Assembly: GCA_905181835.1 (NCBI GenBank)
Contig: CAJIZF010000001.1
Span: 1 to 64,000 of the forward strand
Direction of reading: 5' to 3'
Origin: an uncultured Flavobacteriaceae bacterium
GTDB lineage: Bacteria; Bacteroidota; Bacteroidia; Flavobacteriales; Flavobacteriaceae
Length of the DNA stretch: 64,000 bases
In this document: piece by piece, positions 34,434 through 44,763 of the stretch
How the letters are laid out: each line of letters begins with the position of its first letter
How positions within the stretch are numbered: position 1 is the first letter of the stretch
Notes under the pieces: generated by a model
The model's database searches: none
The model's input: the letters and a program-made list of their open reading frames with translations, nothing else
Told to the model about the DNA's origin: nothing
Made by a program: the position numbers and the translations under genes

Positions 34434-36185
34434 TTATTTATCGTTCAATCTTAAATTCAAATCTTTTAATTGCTGATCATCTATAAATGCAGGGGCATTT
34501 ATCATTACATCTCTTCCGGAATTATTCTTTGGAAACGCAATAAAATCTCTTATGGTTTCCTGACCCCCAAGTATCGAAACCAATCTATCCAATCCAAATG
34601 CTATTCCACCGTGAGGTGGAGCACCGTATTGGAAAGCATCCATTAGAAATCCAAATTGAGCTTTTGCATCTTCAGGAGTAAAACCAAGATATTCAAACAT
34701 CATAGCTTGTGTTTCTTTATCGTGAATCCGTATGGAACCTCCACCAATTTCATTTCCATTTAAAACTAAATCATACGCATTAGCTTTAACCGATCCAGGA
34801 GCAGTTTTTAGCATCTCAATTTGTTCAGGTTTTGGTGAAGTAAAAGGATGGTGCATCGCATGAAATCTTTCAGCCTCTTCGTCCCATTCTAACAAAGGAA
34901 AATCTACTACCCATAAAGGAGCAAATTCATCATTTTTTCTTAAACCTAAACGCTCCCCCATTTCCATTCTTAAAGCACTTAATTGCGCTCGTACTTTGTT
35001 GGTTTCGCCGGAAAGAATACAAATTAAATCACCTGCTTTAGCGCCTGTAACTTCTGCCCAATTTGAAAGATCTTCTTGAGTATAAAACTTATCTACAGAA
35101 GATTTGTAAGTTCCATCCTCATTACATTTACAATAAACCATTCCTGAGGCACCTATCTGAGGACGTTTGACCCAGTTAATTAGTTTATCTATATCTTTTC
35201 GAGAATAATTATTCCCGCCAGGGATAGCAATTCCAACAACTAATTCGGAATTGTTAAAAACTGCAAAATCTTTATTCTTTGCAAATTCATTCAACTCTCC
35301 GAATTCCATTCCAAAACGAATGTCAGGTTTGTCATTCCCGTACAATTTCATTGCACTATCATAGGTCATTCTTGGAAAGTTACTAATCTCGATTCCTTTA
35401 ATTTTTTTTATCAAATGGCGTGTCAATCCCTCGAAAGTTAATAAAATATCTTCTTGCTCAACAAATGCCATTTCACAGTCTATTTGCGTAAATTCAGGTT
35501 GTCTGTCAGCTCTTAAATCTTCATCTCTAAAACATTTTACAATTTGAAAATATTTATCCATACCTCCAACCATTAACAATTGTTTAAAGGTCTGAGGTGA
35601 TTGTGGTAAGGCGTAAAACTGACCTTCATTCATCCTTGAAGGAACTATAAAATCTCTTGCTCCCTCGGGTGTTGATTTTATTAAATAAGGAGTTTCTATT
35701 TCAACAAATTCTTTATTTGATAGATAATTTCTAACGGCCATAGTTACTTGATGACGAAATACTAGATTTTCACGAACAGGATTTCTTCTTATATCTAAGT
35801 ATCGATACTTCATTCTTATATCGTCACCTCCGTCAGTTTCGTCCTCAATAGTAAAAGGGGGTGTTAAGGATTCGTTTAAAATAGAAAAATCTGCAACTAA
35901 AATTTCGATATTACCAGTTGGAATAGATGGGTTTTTAGAAGCTCTTTCAATAACTGTTCCATGAACTTGGATCACAAATTCTCTTCCCAATAATCTAGCT
36001 TTTTCTATAAGTTTTTTGGAGGTACGCTCTTCATCAAAAATAAGTTGTGTAATTCCATATCGATCTCTCAAATCAATCCAAATCATAAATCCTTTATCTC
36101 TGGATTTTTGAACCCAACCAGCTAAGGTTACCGATTCATTTATGTGACGTTCTCTTAATTCACCGCAAGTATGACTTCTAAACAT
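34434..36185 (-). CDS. aspS: Aspartate-tRNA ligase
   Basis: 583 residues of a class II synthetase. N-terminal OB-fold ([20 protein letters not shown]), motif 2 [18 protein letters not shown], the GAD insertion, and motif 3 [16 protein letters not shown] near the C terminus. It charges tRNA-Asp; asnS is also encoded in this window, so a need for AspRS to mischarge tRNA-Asn is not implied. The start gives the expected [15 protein letters not shown]. Confidence 0.96.
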   Translation of the reverse strand: MFRSHTCGELRERHINESVTLAGWVQKSRDKGFMIWIDLRDRYGITQLIFDEERTSKKLIEKARLLGREFVIQVHGTVIERASKNPSIPTGNIEILVADFSILNESLTPPFTIEDETDGGDDIRMKYRYLDIRRNPVRENLVFRHQVTMAVRNYLSNKEFVEIETPYLIKSTPEGARDFIVPSRMNEGQFYALPQSPQTFKQLLMVGGMDKYFQIVKCFRDEDLRADRQPEFTQIDCEMAFVEQEDILLTFEGLTRHLIKKIKGIEISNFPRMTYDSAMKLYGNDKPDIRFGMEFGELNEFAKNKDFAVFNNSELVVGIAIPGGNNYSRKDIDKLINWVKRPQIGASGMVYCKCNEDGTYKSSVDKFYTQEDLSNWAEVTGAKAGDLICILSGETNKVRAQLSALRMEMGERLGLRKNDEFAPLWVVDFPLLEWDEEAERFHAMHHPFTSPKPEQIEMLKTAPGSVKANAYDLVLNGNEIGGGSIRIHDKETQAMMFEYLGFTPEDAKAQFGFLMDAFQYGAPPHGGIAFGLDRLVSILGGQETIRDFIAFPKNNSGRDVMINAPAFIDDQQLKDLNLRLNDK

Positions 36186-36273
36186 TTTATTTTTTTATTA
36201 GATAACGTTACTTAAGGGTAACATTACAGATTTGCAAATTTAGTAAGATTATTAATAAGGGAGTTTTTTATTT

Positions 36274-39200
36274 TTAAATAGAATTAGTTAATCCTTTTAA
36301 AGATTGAATTTTTAATTTTATTGAATGGGTAATAAAAAATAAAACGGGTACAATAATTAAGGTTAAAAATGTAGCTATGACAAGACCATAAATTACAGTC
36401 CAAGCTAAAGGTCCCCAAAATATTACATTGTCTCCTCCAAAATAAATATTAGGATTAAAGCTGGTAAACAAGGTAAAAAAGTTTATGTTTAAACCTATCG
36501 CTAGAGGTATTAATCCTAGTATAGTCGTTATTGCAGTCAATAGTACAGGGCGTAATCTTGCTCTTCCCCCTTCTATAATTGACTCTTTAATACTATCAGC
36601 TCTTAATAAATCCTTATCATTCATTCCCATTGAGATCATTTTTCGATCAATTAATAATTGCGTGTAGTCAAGTAATACAACACCATTATTAACAACAATT
36701 CCTGCGAGTGAAATAATTCCCATCATTGTCATCATGATCACAAAAGCACTTCCGGTGATTACAATACCACCAAATACACCGATTAAACTTAAAAATATTG
36801 CAAGCATTATTATAGCAGGTTTTGATACTGAGTTAAATTGGAAAATTAAAATCAAAAATATTAACCCAAGCCCGGTGAAAAATGCTCCTAATAAAAATGC
36901 CATTTGTTTATTTTGCTCCTCAATTTGTCCGGTATAATCTATTTTAATTTTATTTGGTAATTCAGTAAAATTTTTCATTTCACTTTGGATGTTAGACACA
37001 ATAACTCCTGCATCCGTATATCCTGGAGCTAATGCAGAATAAACTGTAACAACACGTTTTGTGCCTTTGTGTTTTATGGCACTAAATCCAGAACTGTTTT
37101 TTTGTTTTGCGATTACTGAGACTGGTATTTCTTTAATTTTTCCTGTTGCTTGATCTCTAAATATTATTTTTTGATCAAATAGAGCATTGGTATTGTATCT
37201 GTCCTCCTTATTAAAACGGACATAGATGTCATAATCCTCGCCATTTTCTTTATAAATACCTGCTTTAGATCCAAAAATTGAATTTCGTAAAAGCTGACCA
37301 ACTTGTCCAGTGCTAACACCTAACTCCCCTGCTTTTTGTCGATCAATTTCTACTTGCATGGTGGGTTTAGATTTATTTACATCAATTTTTAGTTCATCAA
37401 TTCCTGCAATATTTTTCGAGTTAATAAAATTCCTCATTCGTTCTGCAACCAAAATTAATTCAGCATAATCAGGCCCTTCAATTTCTATATTTATAGGGGG
37501 TCCTGCCGGGGGACCATTTTCATCTTTTTCAACGGATATTAAAACACCTGGATATATTCCAACCAAAGCTTTTTGTACTTTTTCCCTCAATAGTTTGCTA
37601 TCTGCTCCTCGTCGATACTTATACTCAGTCATTGAGGCAGTAATTTTAGCTTTATGAGGCATTTCTGCTGTTGACCCACCATCCGTTTGTGGATTGCCAG
37701 CTCCTTCTCCGACTTGGGAAACGACGCTTTCAACTAGAAAATTATAATCACCATCCATGTTCTCAGAATCATTTAAGATATGATATACCTGATTTTCAAT
37801 TTCTTTAGTAATTTGATTGGTTTTTTCGATGTCGGTACCTTGAGGATATTCAATGTAAACTATTATTTGATTCGGAGTGTTGTCTGGAAAAAATTCTACT
37901 TTAGTCCTTTGTGAACCGATGGAGTAGCCAAAGCCTCCAAAAGCAACAAAAAGTAAAATTATTATTCCTACAGTAAGGACGTAAGGCATTGCTCCACTCA
38001 AAGCTCTTCGGAGTGTTTTTTCGTAGAAACGTTCCCACTTCGGAATTGTTCGGTTTTGAAAACGATTTGCTAATTTTCTTAGCCCAAATCTATAAGCCCA
38101 CAACATGATAGCTGTAAAAATCATTACGCTACCTATACCTCTGTAGGCCCCTCCAATTAATAAAATAACAAGGCCAATCCCTGAAACAACACTTGATAAA
38201 ATGATAATTCTTTTTAGAGGCATTTCTGTATCATCAGTTTTCATAAATTGAGAAACTATCACAGAATTAAAAAAGATAGCAACAAATAATGACGAACCTA
38301 ATACTACCGACAATGTAATTGGTAAATAAATCATAAACTCCCCCATTACTCCCGGCCATAAACCTAAAGGAATAAAAGCGGCAACGGTTGTTGCGGTAGA
38401 TATGATAATAGGTAAAGCAATCTCACTAATACCTTGTTTTGCAGCATCAATTCGAGACATTCCTTCTTCGTCCATTAAACGGTATACATTTTCGACAACT
38501 ACAATCCCATTATCTACCAACATACCAAGTCCCATGATTAAACCAAAAAGGATCATTGTGTTCATAGTAAAGCCTAAATAGCTTAGAATCATCAGCGACA
38601 TAAACATGGACATGGGAATTGCAAAGCCTACAAATAAAGCATTCTTAAAACCTAAAAAGAACATCAATACACTCACCACTAAAATAATTCCAAATAGTAT
38701 ATTATTAACTAAATCATCAACCTGTCCAATTGTTTTTGAAGATTGATCGTTCGAAATAGTAATTTTTAAATTACTTGGGAATACCTCTTTTTTTGCTGTT
38801 TCTAGAATCACTTTAATTTTATCTGCCGCTGCTACCATATTTTTTCCTGCTCGTTTTTTTACATCAAGCATCACAACTCGCTGACCAAATTCTCTTGCAT
38901 AGGTAGTCCTTTCTTTTTCTTTAAATTTTATAGCAGAAACGTTTTTGAGATAAATGGGGTTATTGTTATCAGATTTAACAACAAAGTTTTCTAAATCTGA
39001 TGGTGAATTAATTTCTCCCAATACTCGAATCGTTCTTCTTTGACCACTTGTAATAAAATTTCCAGCAGACATGGTAACATTTCCGTTATTTATAGCTCCA
39101 ATAATATCTTGAAAACTAACTTTTGCAGCCATCATTTTATAAATATCTACAGCAACTTCTACCTCTCTTTCTTGTGCGCCACGAATGTCTACTTGCTTAA

Positions 39201-39756
39201 TTTCAGGTAAATTCTCTATTTCATCTTCAAGATATTCGCCGTATTCTTTTAGTTTTTCTACAGGATAATCTCCAGAAATATTTATATTTAAGATGGGCAT
39301 TTCTTCGGACATACTTAAATCAAAAACATTAGGGTCTACTTTAGCTCCGTTAAAGGTGGGCCAGTCTTCACCAGATATTTCTGTTTCTATTTCATCTTTT
39401 ACTTTTTGCTTCGCTAATTCAACTTCTATGTCTTCATCAAATTCAACAATAATCATAGAGACGTCTTCTTGCGATGTTGAGGTAATTTCCACAACATTAC
39501 TGACGGTTTTTAATACGTCCTCCAGCGGCGTTGTAATTAGTTTTTCAACATCCTCTGCGGTATTTCCAGGATAAATTGAATTTATATAAATTTTAGTTTC
39601 TTTAATTTCAGGAAAATTTTCTCTAGGCATACTAAAATAAGCGGAAATTCCTGACAACAAAATAATGAGCATCATAACATAAATGGTAGTTTTGTTATTA
39701 ATTGCCCAAGAGGATAAACGAAATTCTTTATTAATATTTTTTTCCTTTTTACTCAT
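36274..39756 (-). CDS. RND efflux transporter permease
   Basis: 1160 residues of the resistance-nodulation-division family, with two sets of a single helix, a large periplasmic loop and five or so further helices. The fourth-helix proton site reads LGMLVDNGIVVVENVYR: the first Asp is kept and the second is Asn, as I recall for many Bacteroidota members. The second half has GIISLAGIVVNNGVVLLDYT. It sits in the order TetR-TolC-adaptor-permease, overlapping the adaptor gene by 8 bases. Substrate unknown; slightly long for the family. Confidence 0.93.
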   Translation of the reverse strand: MSKKEKNINKEFRLSSWAINNKTTIYVMMLIILLSGISAYFSMPRENFPEIKETKIYINSIYPGNTAEDVEKLITTPLEDVLKTVSNVVEITSTSQEDVSMIIVEFDEDIEVELAKQKVKDEIETEISGEDWPTFNGAKVDPNVFDLSMSEEMPILNINISGDYPVEKLKEYGEYLEDEIENLPEIKQVDIRGAQEREVEVAVDIYKMMAAKVSFQDIIGAINNGNVTMSAGNFITSGQRRTIRVLGEINSPSDLENFVVKSDNNNPIYLKNVSAIKFKEKERTTYAREFGQRVVMLDVKKRAGKNMVAAADKIKVILETAKKEVFPSNLKITISNDQSSKTIGQVDDLVNNILFGIILVVSVLMFFLGFKNALFVGFAIPMSMFMSLMILSYLGFTMNTMILFGLIMGLGMLVDNGIVVVENVYRLMDEEGMSRIDAAKQGISEIALPIIISTATTVAAFIPLGLWPGVMGEFMIYLPITLSVVLGSSLFVAIFFNSVIVSQFMKTDDTEMPLKRIIILSSVVSGIGLVILLIGGAYRGIGSVMIFTAIMLWAYRFGLRKLANRFQNRTIPKWERFYEKTLRRALSGAMPYVLTVGIIILLFVAFGGFGYSIGSQRTKVEFFPDNTPNQIIVYIEYPQGTDIEKTNQITKEIENQVYHILNDSENMDGDYNFLVESVVSQVGEGAGNPQTDGGSTAEMPHKAKITASMTEYKYRRGADSKLLREKVQKALVGIYPGVLISVEKDENGPPAGPPINIEIEGPDYAELILVAERMRNFINSKNIAGIDELKIDVNKSKPTMQVEIDRQKAGELGVSTGQVGQLLRNSIFGSKAGIYKENGEDYDIYVRFNKEDRYNTNALFDQKIIFRDQATGKIKEIPVSVIAKQKNSSGFSAIKHKGTKRVVTVYSALAPGYTDAGVIVSNIQSEMKNFTELPNKIKIDYTGQIEEQNKQMAFLLGAFFTGLGLIFLILIFQFNSVSKPAIIMLAIFLSLIGVFGGIVITGSAFVIMMTMMGIISLAGIVVNNGVVLLDYTQLLIDRKMISMGMNDKDLLRADSIKESIIEGGRARLRPVLLTAITTILGLIPLAIGLNINFFTLFTSFNPNIYFGGDNVIFWGPLAWTVIYGLVIATFLTLIIVPVLFFITHSIKLKIQSLKGLTNSI

Positions 39757-40927
39757 TAGTTTCTGTATTTAGAATTTTCACGTCTTGTCCATCTTTTACA
39801 TTTCGAGCCCCTTCATTTACAATTACATCATTACTAGCTAACCCTTCTAGAATTTCTACAAAATCTCCTTGCGTTTTACCTGTTTTTATGATAATTTTTT
39901 TAGCAATTGCTTCATTTTCACGATTAATGTCTTGTGCTAAAAAAATGTATTGTTCTCCTAACGAGTTTTCTGATATTATACTTTGTGGTATTAATACAGC
40001 CTCCTTACTAGAATAATCGTTGATTTTAATTTTTGCTGTAAGATTTGGCTTTATATGTTTATCCTGGTTAGGAATATTGATGTTTATTTTGAAGGTTCTA
40101 TTACCAGGATTAATAAAATTACTTACTTGATCCACTTTTGTTATTAATTTTTCATTTAAAACTGGGAAGAAAACTTCTACCATTTTTCCTGAAGTAACAT
40201 TACTCAGGTATCCTTCAGGAACTTCTGCTTCAATATACATTTTTTCAAGGTTTACTAGTCGGAAAACTGCTGATATACCAGCGCCAACAACGGTCCCTTC
40301 CTCGGTAATAATGTCATCAATAACACCCGAAAAAGGAGCTCTAATTGAGGTTTTCTCTAACTGAGATTGCATTTGATTTACAGCATTTTGCTGTCCCTCA
40401 TAGGCTGCCTTTGCTTGTAAAAATTGAATCTCACTTCCTATTTTTTGTTCCCATAAACGCTTTTGTCGTTCAAAGGTTGTTTTAGCCAAACTTAGTTGAA
40501 CTTTCATTTGAGCAATTTGTTGTGACATCCCTCCATCATCAATAGAGGCCAGAAGTTGACCCTTCGATACATTTTGACCTTCAAATACTAAAATTTTTAA
40601 TAATGAACCAGAAAATTCAGGGTACAGAATTAAATTTTGTTTTGTTGCAACACTACCTTGAAGTTCAAGGTAATGATCAAAGCGTTTTTGTTTAACTTTA
40701 AATGCAGTTACTAACGGATATTTTTTGATAGTATCTAAACTTTTAATCTTAGCATCTATCATTTTAATTTTGTTATTTAAATCATTTTGTTTGGCAGCTA
40801 GGTCATCTCTTTTTTTCCTGATTTTTGTTAAATCATTACTTTCAATGATAGATTCTACTGATTTTGAATCTCCTCCACAAGAAGTCATGAGTAGTGTAAA
40901 TGTGATTAATAGAATTATATTTTTCAT
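39749..40927 (-). CDS. RND efflux periplasmic adaptor (lipoprotein)
   Basis: 392 residues with a lipoprotein signal (LLMTSCGG, Cys17), a coiled-coil hairpin in two parts (IRKKRDDLAAKQNDLNNKIK; LSLAKTTFERQKRLWEQKIG), a lipoyl-like domain and the barrel (IRAPFSGVIDDIITEEGTVV). It links the permease to the TolC protein. The stop overlaps the permease start. Confidence 0.93.
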   Translation of the reverse strand: MKNIILLITFTLLMTSCGGDSKSVESIIESNDLTKIRKKRDDLAAKQNDLNNKIKMIDAKIKSLDTIKKYPLVTAFKVKQKRFDHYLELQGSVATKQNLILYPEFSGSLLKILVFEGQNVSKGQLLASIDDGGMSQQIAQMKVQLSLAKTTFERQKRLWEQKIGSEIQFLQAKAAYEGQQNAVNQMQSQLEKTSIRAPFSGVIDDIITEEGTVVGAGISAVFRLVNLEKMYIEAEVPEGYLSNVTSGKMVEVFFPVLNEKLITKVDQVSNFINPGNRTFKININIPNQDKHIKPNLTAKIKINDYSSKEAVLIPQSIISENSLGEQYIFLAQDINRENEAIAKKIIIKTGKTQGDFVEILEGLASNDVIVNEGARNVKDGQDVKILNTETNE

Positions 40928-40946
40928 TACGGTTTTTTTATACTAT

Positions 40947-42305
40947 TTAATTGATTTTTTTTAATTGTGGTGTGTTTAATACCGTTTCTAAATCTGCTTT
41001 AGTTGTTATCACTCTCAGCATAGATTCAAAATAAGATTGCTGAGCGTTGTATAGCTGGATTTGAGCATTACGTAAATCAAAACTTGTAGCAATACCCTCT
41101 AAAAACTTGATTTGGTTTTTCTTCTCTACACGTTCCGATAAATTTAAATTCTTTTTATTATTGTTGTACACCTCGATAGCAAATCGATAATTATTTTTTG
41201 CAGTATTAATTTCTAATAAAATATTTTGATAAGTTTCTTTTAGGTTTGTTTCAGCTTGCTCCAGTGCAATTCTTGCTTGTTGAGTTCTAGCACTTCGCAT
41301 ACCGCTGCTTACGATAGGAATATTCATATTAATTCCAAGTAAAGATGCTTGATACCACTTTTGATTATTACTTAAAAAAGTAAACGAATTACTGTTAGCT
41401 TGAGTTCCATAGTTAACAAATGCAGCTAAATTTGGTATTGAGTAGGATTTTTCTAATTTTAATTCTAACAACCGTTGATCTTTATAATTGGTTGCAATTT
41501 TGAAATCAATATTGTCTTCTATGTTTATATTTTTTTCTAAAAAATCCAGGCGGATATTTTGTTGGGTTAGTGTATCTAAATTATCTACCATAATAACATT
41601 GCTTTCAACATCGATTCCCAAAGCTAAATTGAACATTTGTTGAGCTATTAAAAACATCCTCTTGGAATTTTTTAATTGTGTTTCTAAATCAAGTAAGGTG
41701 ATCTCTAATTGTTCAACACTTTCTTCCTCTACAAATCCATTTTTATAATATGCTGTAGTTTCGTTTAAGTTATTTTGTAAATTTTTTATATTTAAATCTA
41801 TGATATCAATTAATTCTTCAGATAGTAAAACACTCCCATAGGCATTAATTACACCTAATCTAACTTCTAGTTGCGTTTTTTCATCTGCATTTTGAGAGTA
41901 ATCTAAAAATGTTTTAGCAGCCTGTAAACCTACCAAGTAGCTGCCGTCAAAAATTAATTGACTTAGTGATACACCAATATTTGCATTCTCTTTTGTGCCA
42001 AAAATTACTGGAATAAAAGTTCCAGAATCACCACCAGTAATTTCTCCTGGTATTAGGGTAGTAGGTTGTTTTAAATTATTTTGATAAGAGATACTCCCGT
42101 TTAATTGGGGAAGCCCCGAGGCTGTTGTTTCCCATTTCTTTTTAATTGCTTTAGCAATATCTCTTCGAGCATTAATCGCAGTATAATTACTGTCCAAGGC
42201 AAAATTAATGGCTTGCTCCAAAGTGAATTTATAGGTTTTATTTTCCTGTGCTTTGCTCGTCGTGGTGATTAGGAAAAAACTAATTAATATGAATACTTTA
42301 TTCAT
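40947..42305 (-). CDS. TolC family outer-membrane channel
   Basis: 452 residues. Signal peptide (MNKVFILISFFLITTTSKAQ), two repeated halves with long helices (LNLSERVEKKNQIKFLEGIA; YNAQQSYFESMLRVITTKAD) and LEQAINFALDSNYTAINARR at the start of the mature part. This is the outer-membrane exit of the tripartite pump. It overlaps the TetR gene by 8 bases. Confidence 0.93.
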   Translation of the reverse strand: MNKVFILISFFLITTTSKAQENKTYKFTLEQAINFALDSNYTAINARRDIAKAIKKKWETTASGLPQLNGSISYQNNLKQPTTLIPGEITGGDSGTFIPVIFGTKENANIGVSLSQLIFDGSYLVGLQAAKTFLDYSQNADEKTQLEVRLGVINAYGSVLLSEELIDIIDLNIKNLQNNLNETTAYYKNGFVEEESVEQLEITLLDLETQLKNSKRMFLIAQQMFNLALGIDVESNVIMVDNLDTLTQQNIRLDFLEKNINIEDNIDFKIATNYKDQRLLELKLEKSYSIPNLAAFVNYGTQANSNSFTFLSNNQKWYQASLLGINMNIPIVSSGMRSARTQQARIALEQAETNLKETYQNILLEINTAKNNYRFAIEVYNNNKKNLNLSERVEKKNQIKFLEGIATSFDLRNAQIQLYNAQQSYFESMLRVITTKADLETVLNTPQLKKIN

Positions 42306-42906
42306 TCTTATTATTTTTTATAATTGTATTTAAAGTGTATAGTCCTTCTTTGGTAATGATTCCTCTCAGGTGGTACTCGAGAAAATTATCCATGATTTCG
42401 GTTTTTGTAAAAACTTTTGTTGGAAATAAATTTTCATCCTTTATTCCGGTAATACCTAAAAAATAAATTCTAGAAACGAACTCTTCGTTAAGATTTGTGC
42501 GGTATAAACCCATCTCAATTCCTCTTTCGAAATTATTAACAACACAAGCTTGCATTAACTCAAACTGTTTTTTTTTCAGGGATTCATTGATTTCCGGATA
42601 ATATTTACAAAGTTGATAGTGTGGAGAAGTTTTTTCATTTTTTAGATGAAGCATCACAGATTTTTTAATTTCATACAACTCTTCAATTGGGTTTTTTTGA
42701 AGTTCGCAAATGCAATTAATCTCGTTTGAAATAGTTTCAAATACACAAAATGTTGCCGCTTCAACCAATTTTGTTTTATTATTAAAATGTGAATAAATTG
42801 TTTTTTTAGAAATGTGCATTTCAGATGCTATATCGTCCATAGTCACACTTTTAAATCCAAAATTTATAAATAAATCGATTGCTTTTTTTAATATCTTTTC
42901 TTTCAA
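42298..42906 (-). CDS. TetR/AcrR family regulator
   Basis: 202 residues with an N-terminal helix-turn-helix (GFKSVTMDDIASEMHISKKT then IYSHFNNKTKLVEAA) and a divergent ligand domain. As first gene of the efflux operon it should repress its own operon and be released by a pump substrate. A long inverted repeat lies 25 bases upstream of its start. Confidence 0.93.
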   Translation of the reverse strand: MKEKILKKAIDLFINFGFKSVTMDDIASEMHISKKTIYSHFNNKTKLVEAATFCVFETISNEINCICELQKNPIEELYEIKKSVMLHLKNEKTSPHYQLCKYYPEINESLKKKQFELMQACVVNNFERGIEMGLYRTNLNEEFVSRIYFLGITGIKDENLFPTKVFTKTEIMDNFLEYHLRGIITKEGLYTLNTIIKNNKNE

Positions 42907-42930
42907 ACTGTTGAAATTTTAGACAGCAAA

Positions 42931-42974
42931 AATACTAAGGAAACTTTTAAAACAAAATAAGTTTCCTTAGTATT
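42931..42974. promoter_or_regulatory. Probable operator of the efflux operon
   Basis: AATACTAAGGAAACTT (42931-42946) and AAGTTTCCTTAGTATT (42959-42974) are perfect inverted 16-base arms with a 12-base spacer. The position between the TetR gene start and the divergent polyprenyl synthetase promoter suits a TetR-dimer binding site, though the total span is longer than for classical TetR operators and could bind two dimers. Confidence 0.7.
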
Positions 42975-43041
42975 AACATAAATTTAATAATATTAGAAAT
43001 TGATTTTAAATTTTTTAGTATGAATTTGAAATTTTGAATAG

Positions 43042-43049
43042 TATTTTTG
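43042..43049 (+). promoter_or_regulatory. TAnnTTTG box of the polyprenyl synthetase gene
   Basis: TATTTTTG, perfect match, 14 bases before the ATG at 43064. It lies within 70 bases of the inverted repeat, so the repressor might also influence this promoter. Confidence 0.6.
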
Positions 43050-43063
43050 TTTAAAATTTGATT

Positions 43064-44038
43064 ATGAAAGGAATTGAAGATTACACTAAATCATTAACAG
43101 AATATCTTGATGAAATAGTAGTTGTAAAAGAACCTAAAGAACTTTACAATCCGATACGTTACATCGTTTCTCTTGGTGGAAAGCGTTTAAGACCGATTCT
43201 TACGCTAATGTCTTGTGATTTTTTTAATACAGAATATAAAAAAGCCTTACCTGCGGCCCTAGCGTTAGAGTTGTTTCATAATTTCTCCTTAATTCACGAT
43301 GATATAATGGATGAAGCTCCATTAAGAAGAGGAAAAGAAACAGTTCATAAAAAATGGGATTTAAATACAGGTATTTTATCTGGGGATGCAATGCTAATAT
43401 TAGCATATCAGTTATTTGAAAATTACGAACCTTTAATGTTCAGTGAATTAGCTAAACTTTTTAGTAAAACTGCATTACAAGTATGTGAGGGGCAGCAATA
43501 CGATGTAGATTTTGAAACTAGAATGGATGTATCAATAACTGAATACTTAAAAATGATTGAGTATAAAACAGCCGTATTATTAGGTGCTGCAATGCAAATG
43601 GGAGCTATTGTGGCTGAAGCTTCAGATACATGTAAACAAAATAGTTATGAGTTTGGAAAAAATATAGGAATCGCTTTCCAACTACAAGATGATTACCTAG
43701 ATTGCTTTGGAGATCCCGAAAATTTTGGAAAACAAGTGGGAGGCGATATTATTTCAAATAAAAAAACATATCTTTATTTAACAGCACTTTCAAATTGCAA
43801 TGAAAAAGACAAAAAAAGGTTAGTAAAGTTATTTTCTGAAAGTCCTAAGGACCCATCTCAAAAAATTATTGAGGTAAAAAAATTATATTTAGAATCAGGG
43901 GCCGCAAAACAATCCTTAGAGGAGATTGCTAATTTTACAAAAAAAGCTAATACTATTATTGAAAAATTAAACATTAATAAAAGCAATAAAAATTTATTAA
44001 GGTCTTTTAGTGATCAATTAATGAATAGGAAAGTTTAA
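43064..44038 (+). CDS. Polyprenyl synthetase
   Basis: 324 residues of the trans-prenyl transferase family. First Asp-rich motif LIHDDIMDEAPLRRG, second FQLQDDYLDCFGD, and GGKRLRPILTLMSC near residue 45. It joins isopentenyl diphosphate units to allylic diphosphates; chain length (geranyl, farnesyl or longer) cannot be told. I chose the ATG at 43064 rather than the upstream TTG. Single gene between the efflux operon and an outer-membrane protein. Confidence 0.92.
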   Translation: MKGIEDYTKSLTEYLDEIVVVKEPKELYNPIRYIVSLGGKRLRPILTLMSCDFFNTEYKKALPAALALELFHNFSLIHDDIMDEAPLRRGKETVHKKWDLNTGILSGDAMLILAYQLFENYEPLMFSELAKLFSKTALQVCEGQQYDVDFETRMDVSITEYLKMIEYKTAVLLGAAMQMGAIVAEASDTCKQNSYEFGKNIGIAFQLQDDYLDCFGDPENFGKQVGGDIISNKKTYLYLTALSNCNEKDKKRLVKLFSESPKDPSQKIIEVKKLYLESGAAKQSLEEIANFTKKANTIIEKLNINKSNKNLLRSFSDQLMNRKV

Positions 44039-44102
44039 ACACCATCAGGAAGAATATAAGACAATAGAACTATACAATTCTTGAATTCATTTGAAATTCT
44101 AA

Positions 44103-44648
44103 TTAAAAATAAACTCTAACAAATGGGTTGTAAGCACTACCATAAATACTCTTATATTCATCGTAAAGCACATCTAAACGAACACCAATAGTTACAGGGC
44201 CTGAACTGAAGCCAGCCCCAAGATACAAACCAGGATACCAGTAACTTTCGTCACAATTTGCAGTGTTGCAACCAGTCACTATGATCGTATCTTCAAAATT
44301 TCTATTTATAAATAATTGCTCAAATTCTGCAGATATTTGCAATTGAGGTATGACATTAAATAAACCGATTATACTGGTGCCAAAAACATACGACTCATAA
44401 ACATATTTTTGACTATTGTAGGATACACTTAAACCAACTCCTGTCGCAAATCTCTCATTGAATCTGTATACGCCGCTTGGTGAAAGCGAGCCGCTAAAAA
44501 AATTATTATTAAAACTTAAGCCAATACCTCCTCCAATTTGAACTTGTTTCCAAAAATTTGATTGTATGTTTTTAATTTCTTCCTGCCCATAGCCATTAAA
44601 ACAAGAAAAACAAATTAACAAGAGTATCAATGTAAAATATTTTTTCAT
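44103..44648 (-). CDS. Outer-membrane beta-barrel protein
   Basis: 181 residues with a signal peptide (MKKYFTLILLLICFSCFNGYG) and alternating strands (QIGGGIGLSFNNNFFSGSL; ERFATGVGLSVSYNSQKYVY), ending YNPFVRVYF, where the terminal Phe is typical of barrel proteins. Function unknown. It is convergent with the polyprenyl synthetase gene and divergent from sucA. Confidence 0.7.
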   Translation of the reverse strand: MKKYFTLILLLICFSCFNGYGQEEIKNIQSNFWKQVQIGGGIGLSFNNNFFSGSLSPSGVYRFNERFATGVGLSVSYNSQKYVYESYVFGTSIIGLFNVIPQLQISAEFEQLFINRNFEDTIIVTGCNTANCDESYWYPGLYLGAGFSSGPVTIGVRLDVLYDEYKSIYGSAYNPFVRVYF

Positions 44649-44717
44649 AATTAGATTATTTAGTGTTGTAACTGTCTAAATATATAAAAATTAAGAATAA
44701 ATTAATTGTAATTATTG

Positions 44718-44725
44718 TATTTTTG
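44718..44725 (+). promoter_or_regulatory. TAnnTTTG box of sucAB
   Basis: TATTTTTG, perfect match, 38 bases before the sucA ATG at 44764. Confidence 0.6.
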
Positions 44726-44763
44726 CACCGTTTTCAATCAATATAGATTACTAAAATCCAACT

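Noticed and set aside
36485-36937. Plus-strand ORFs inside the RND permease
   Set aside because: They are antisense shadows of a clearly conserved coding frame, with no promoter or start signal.
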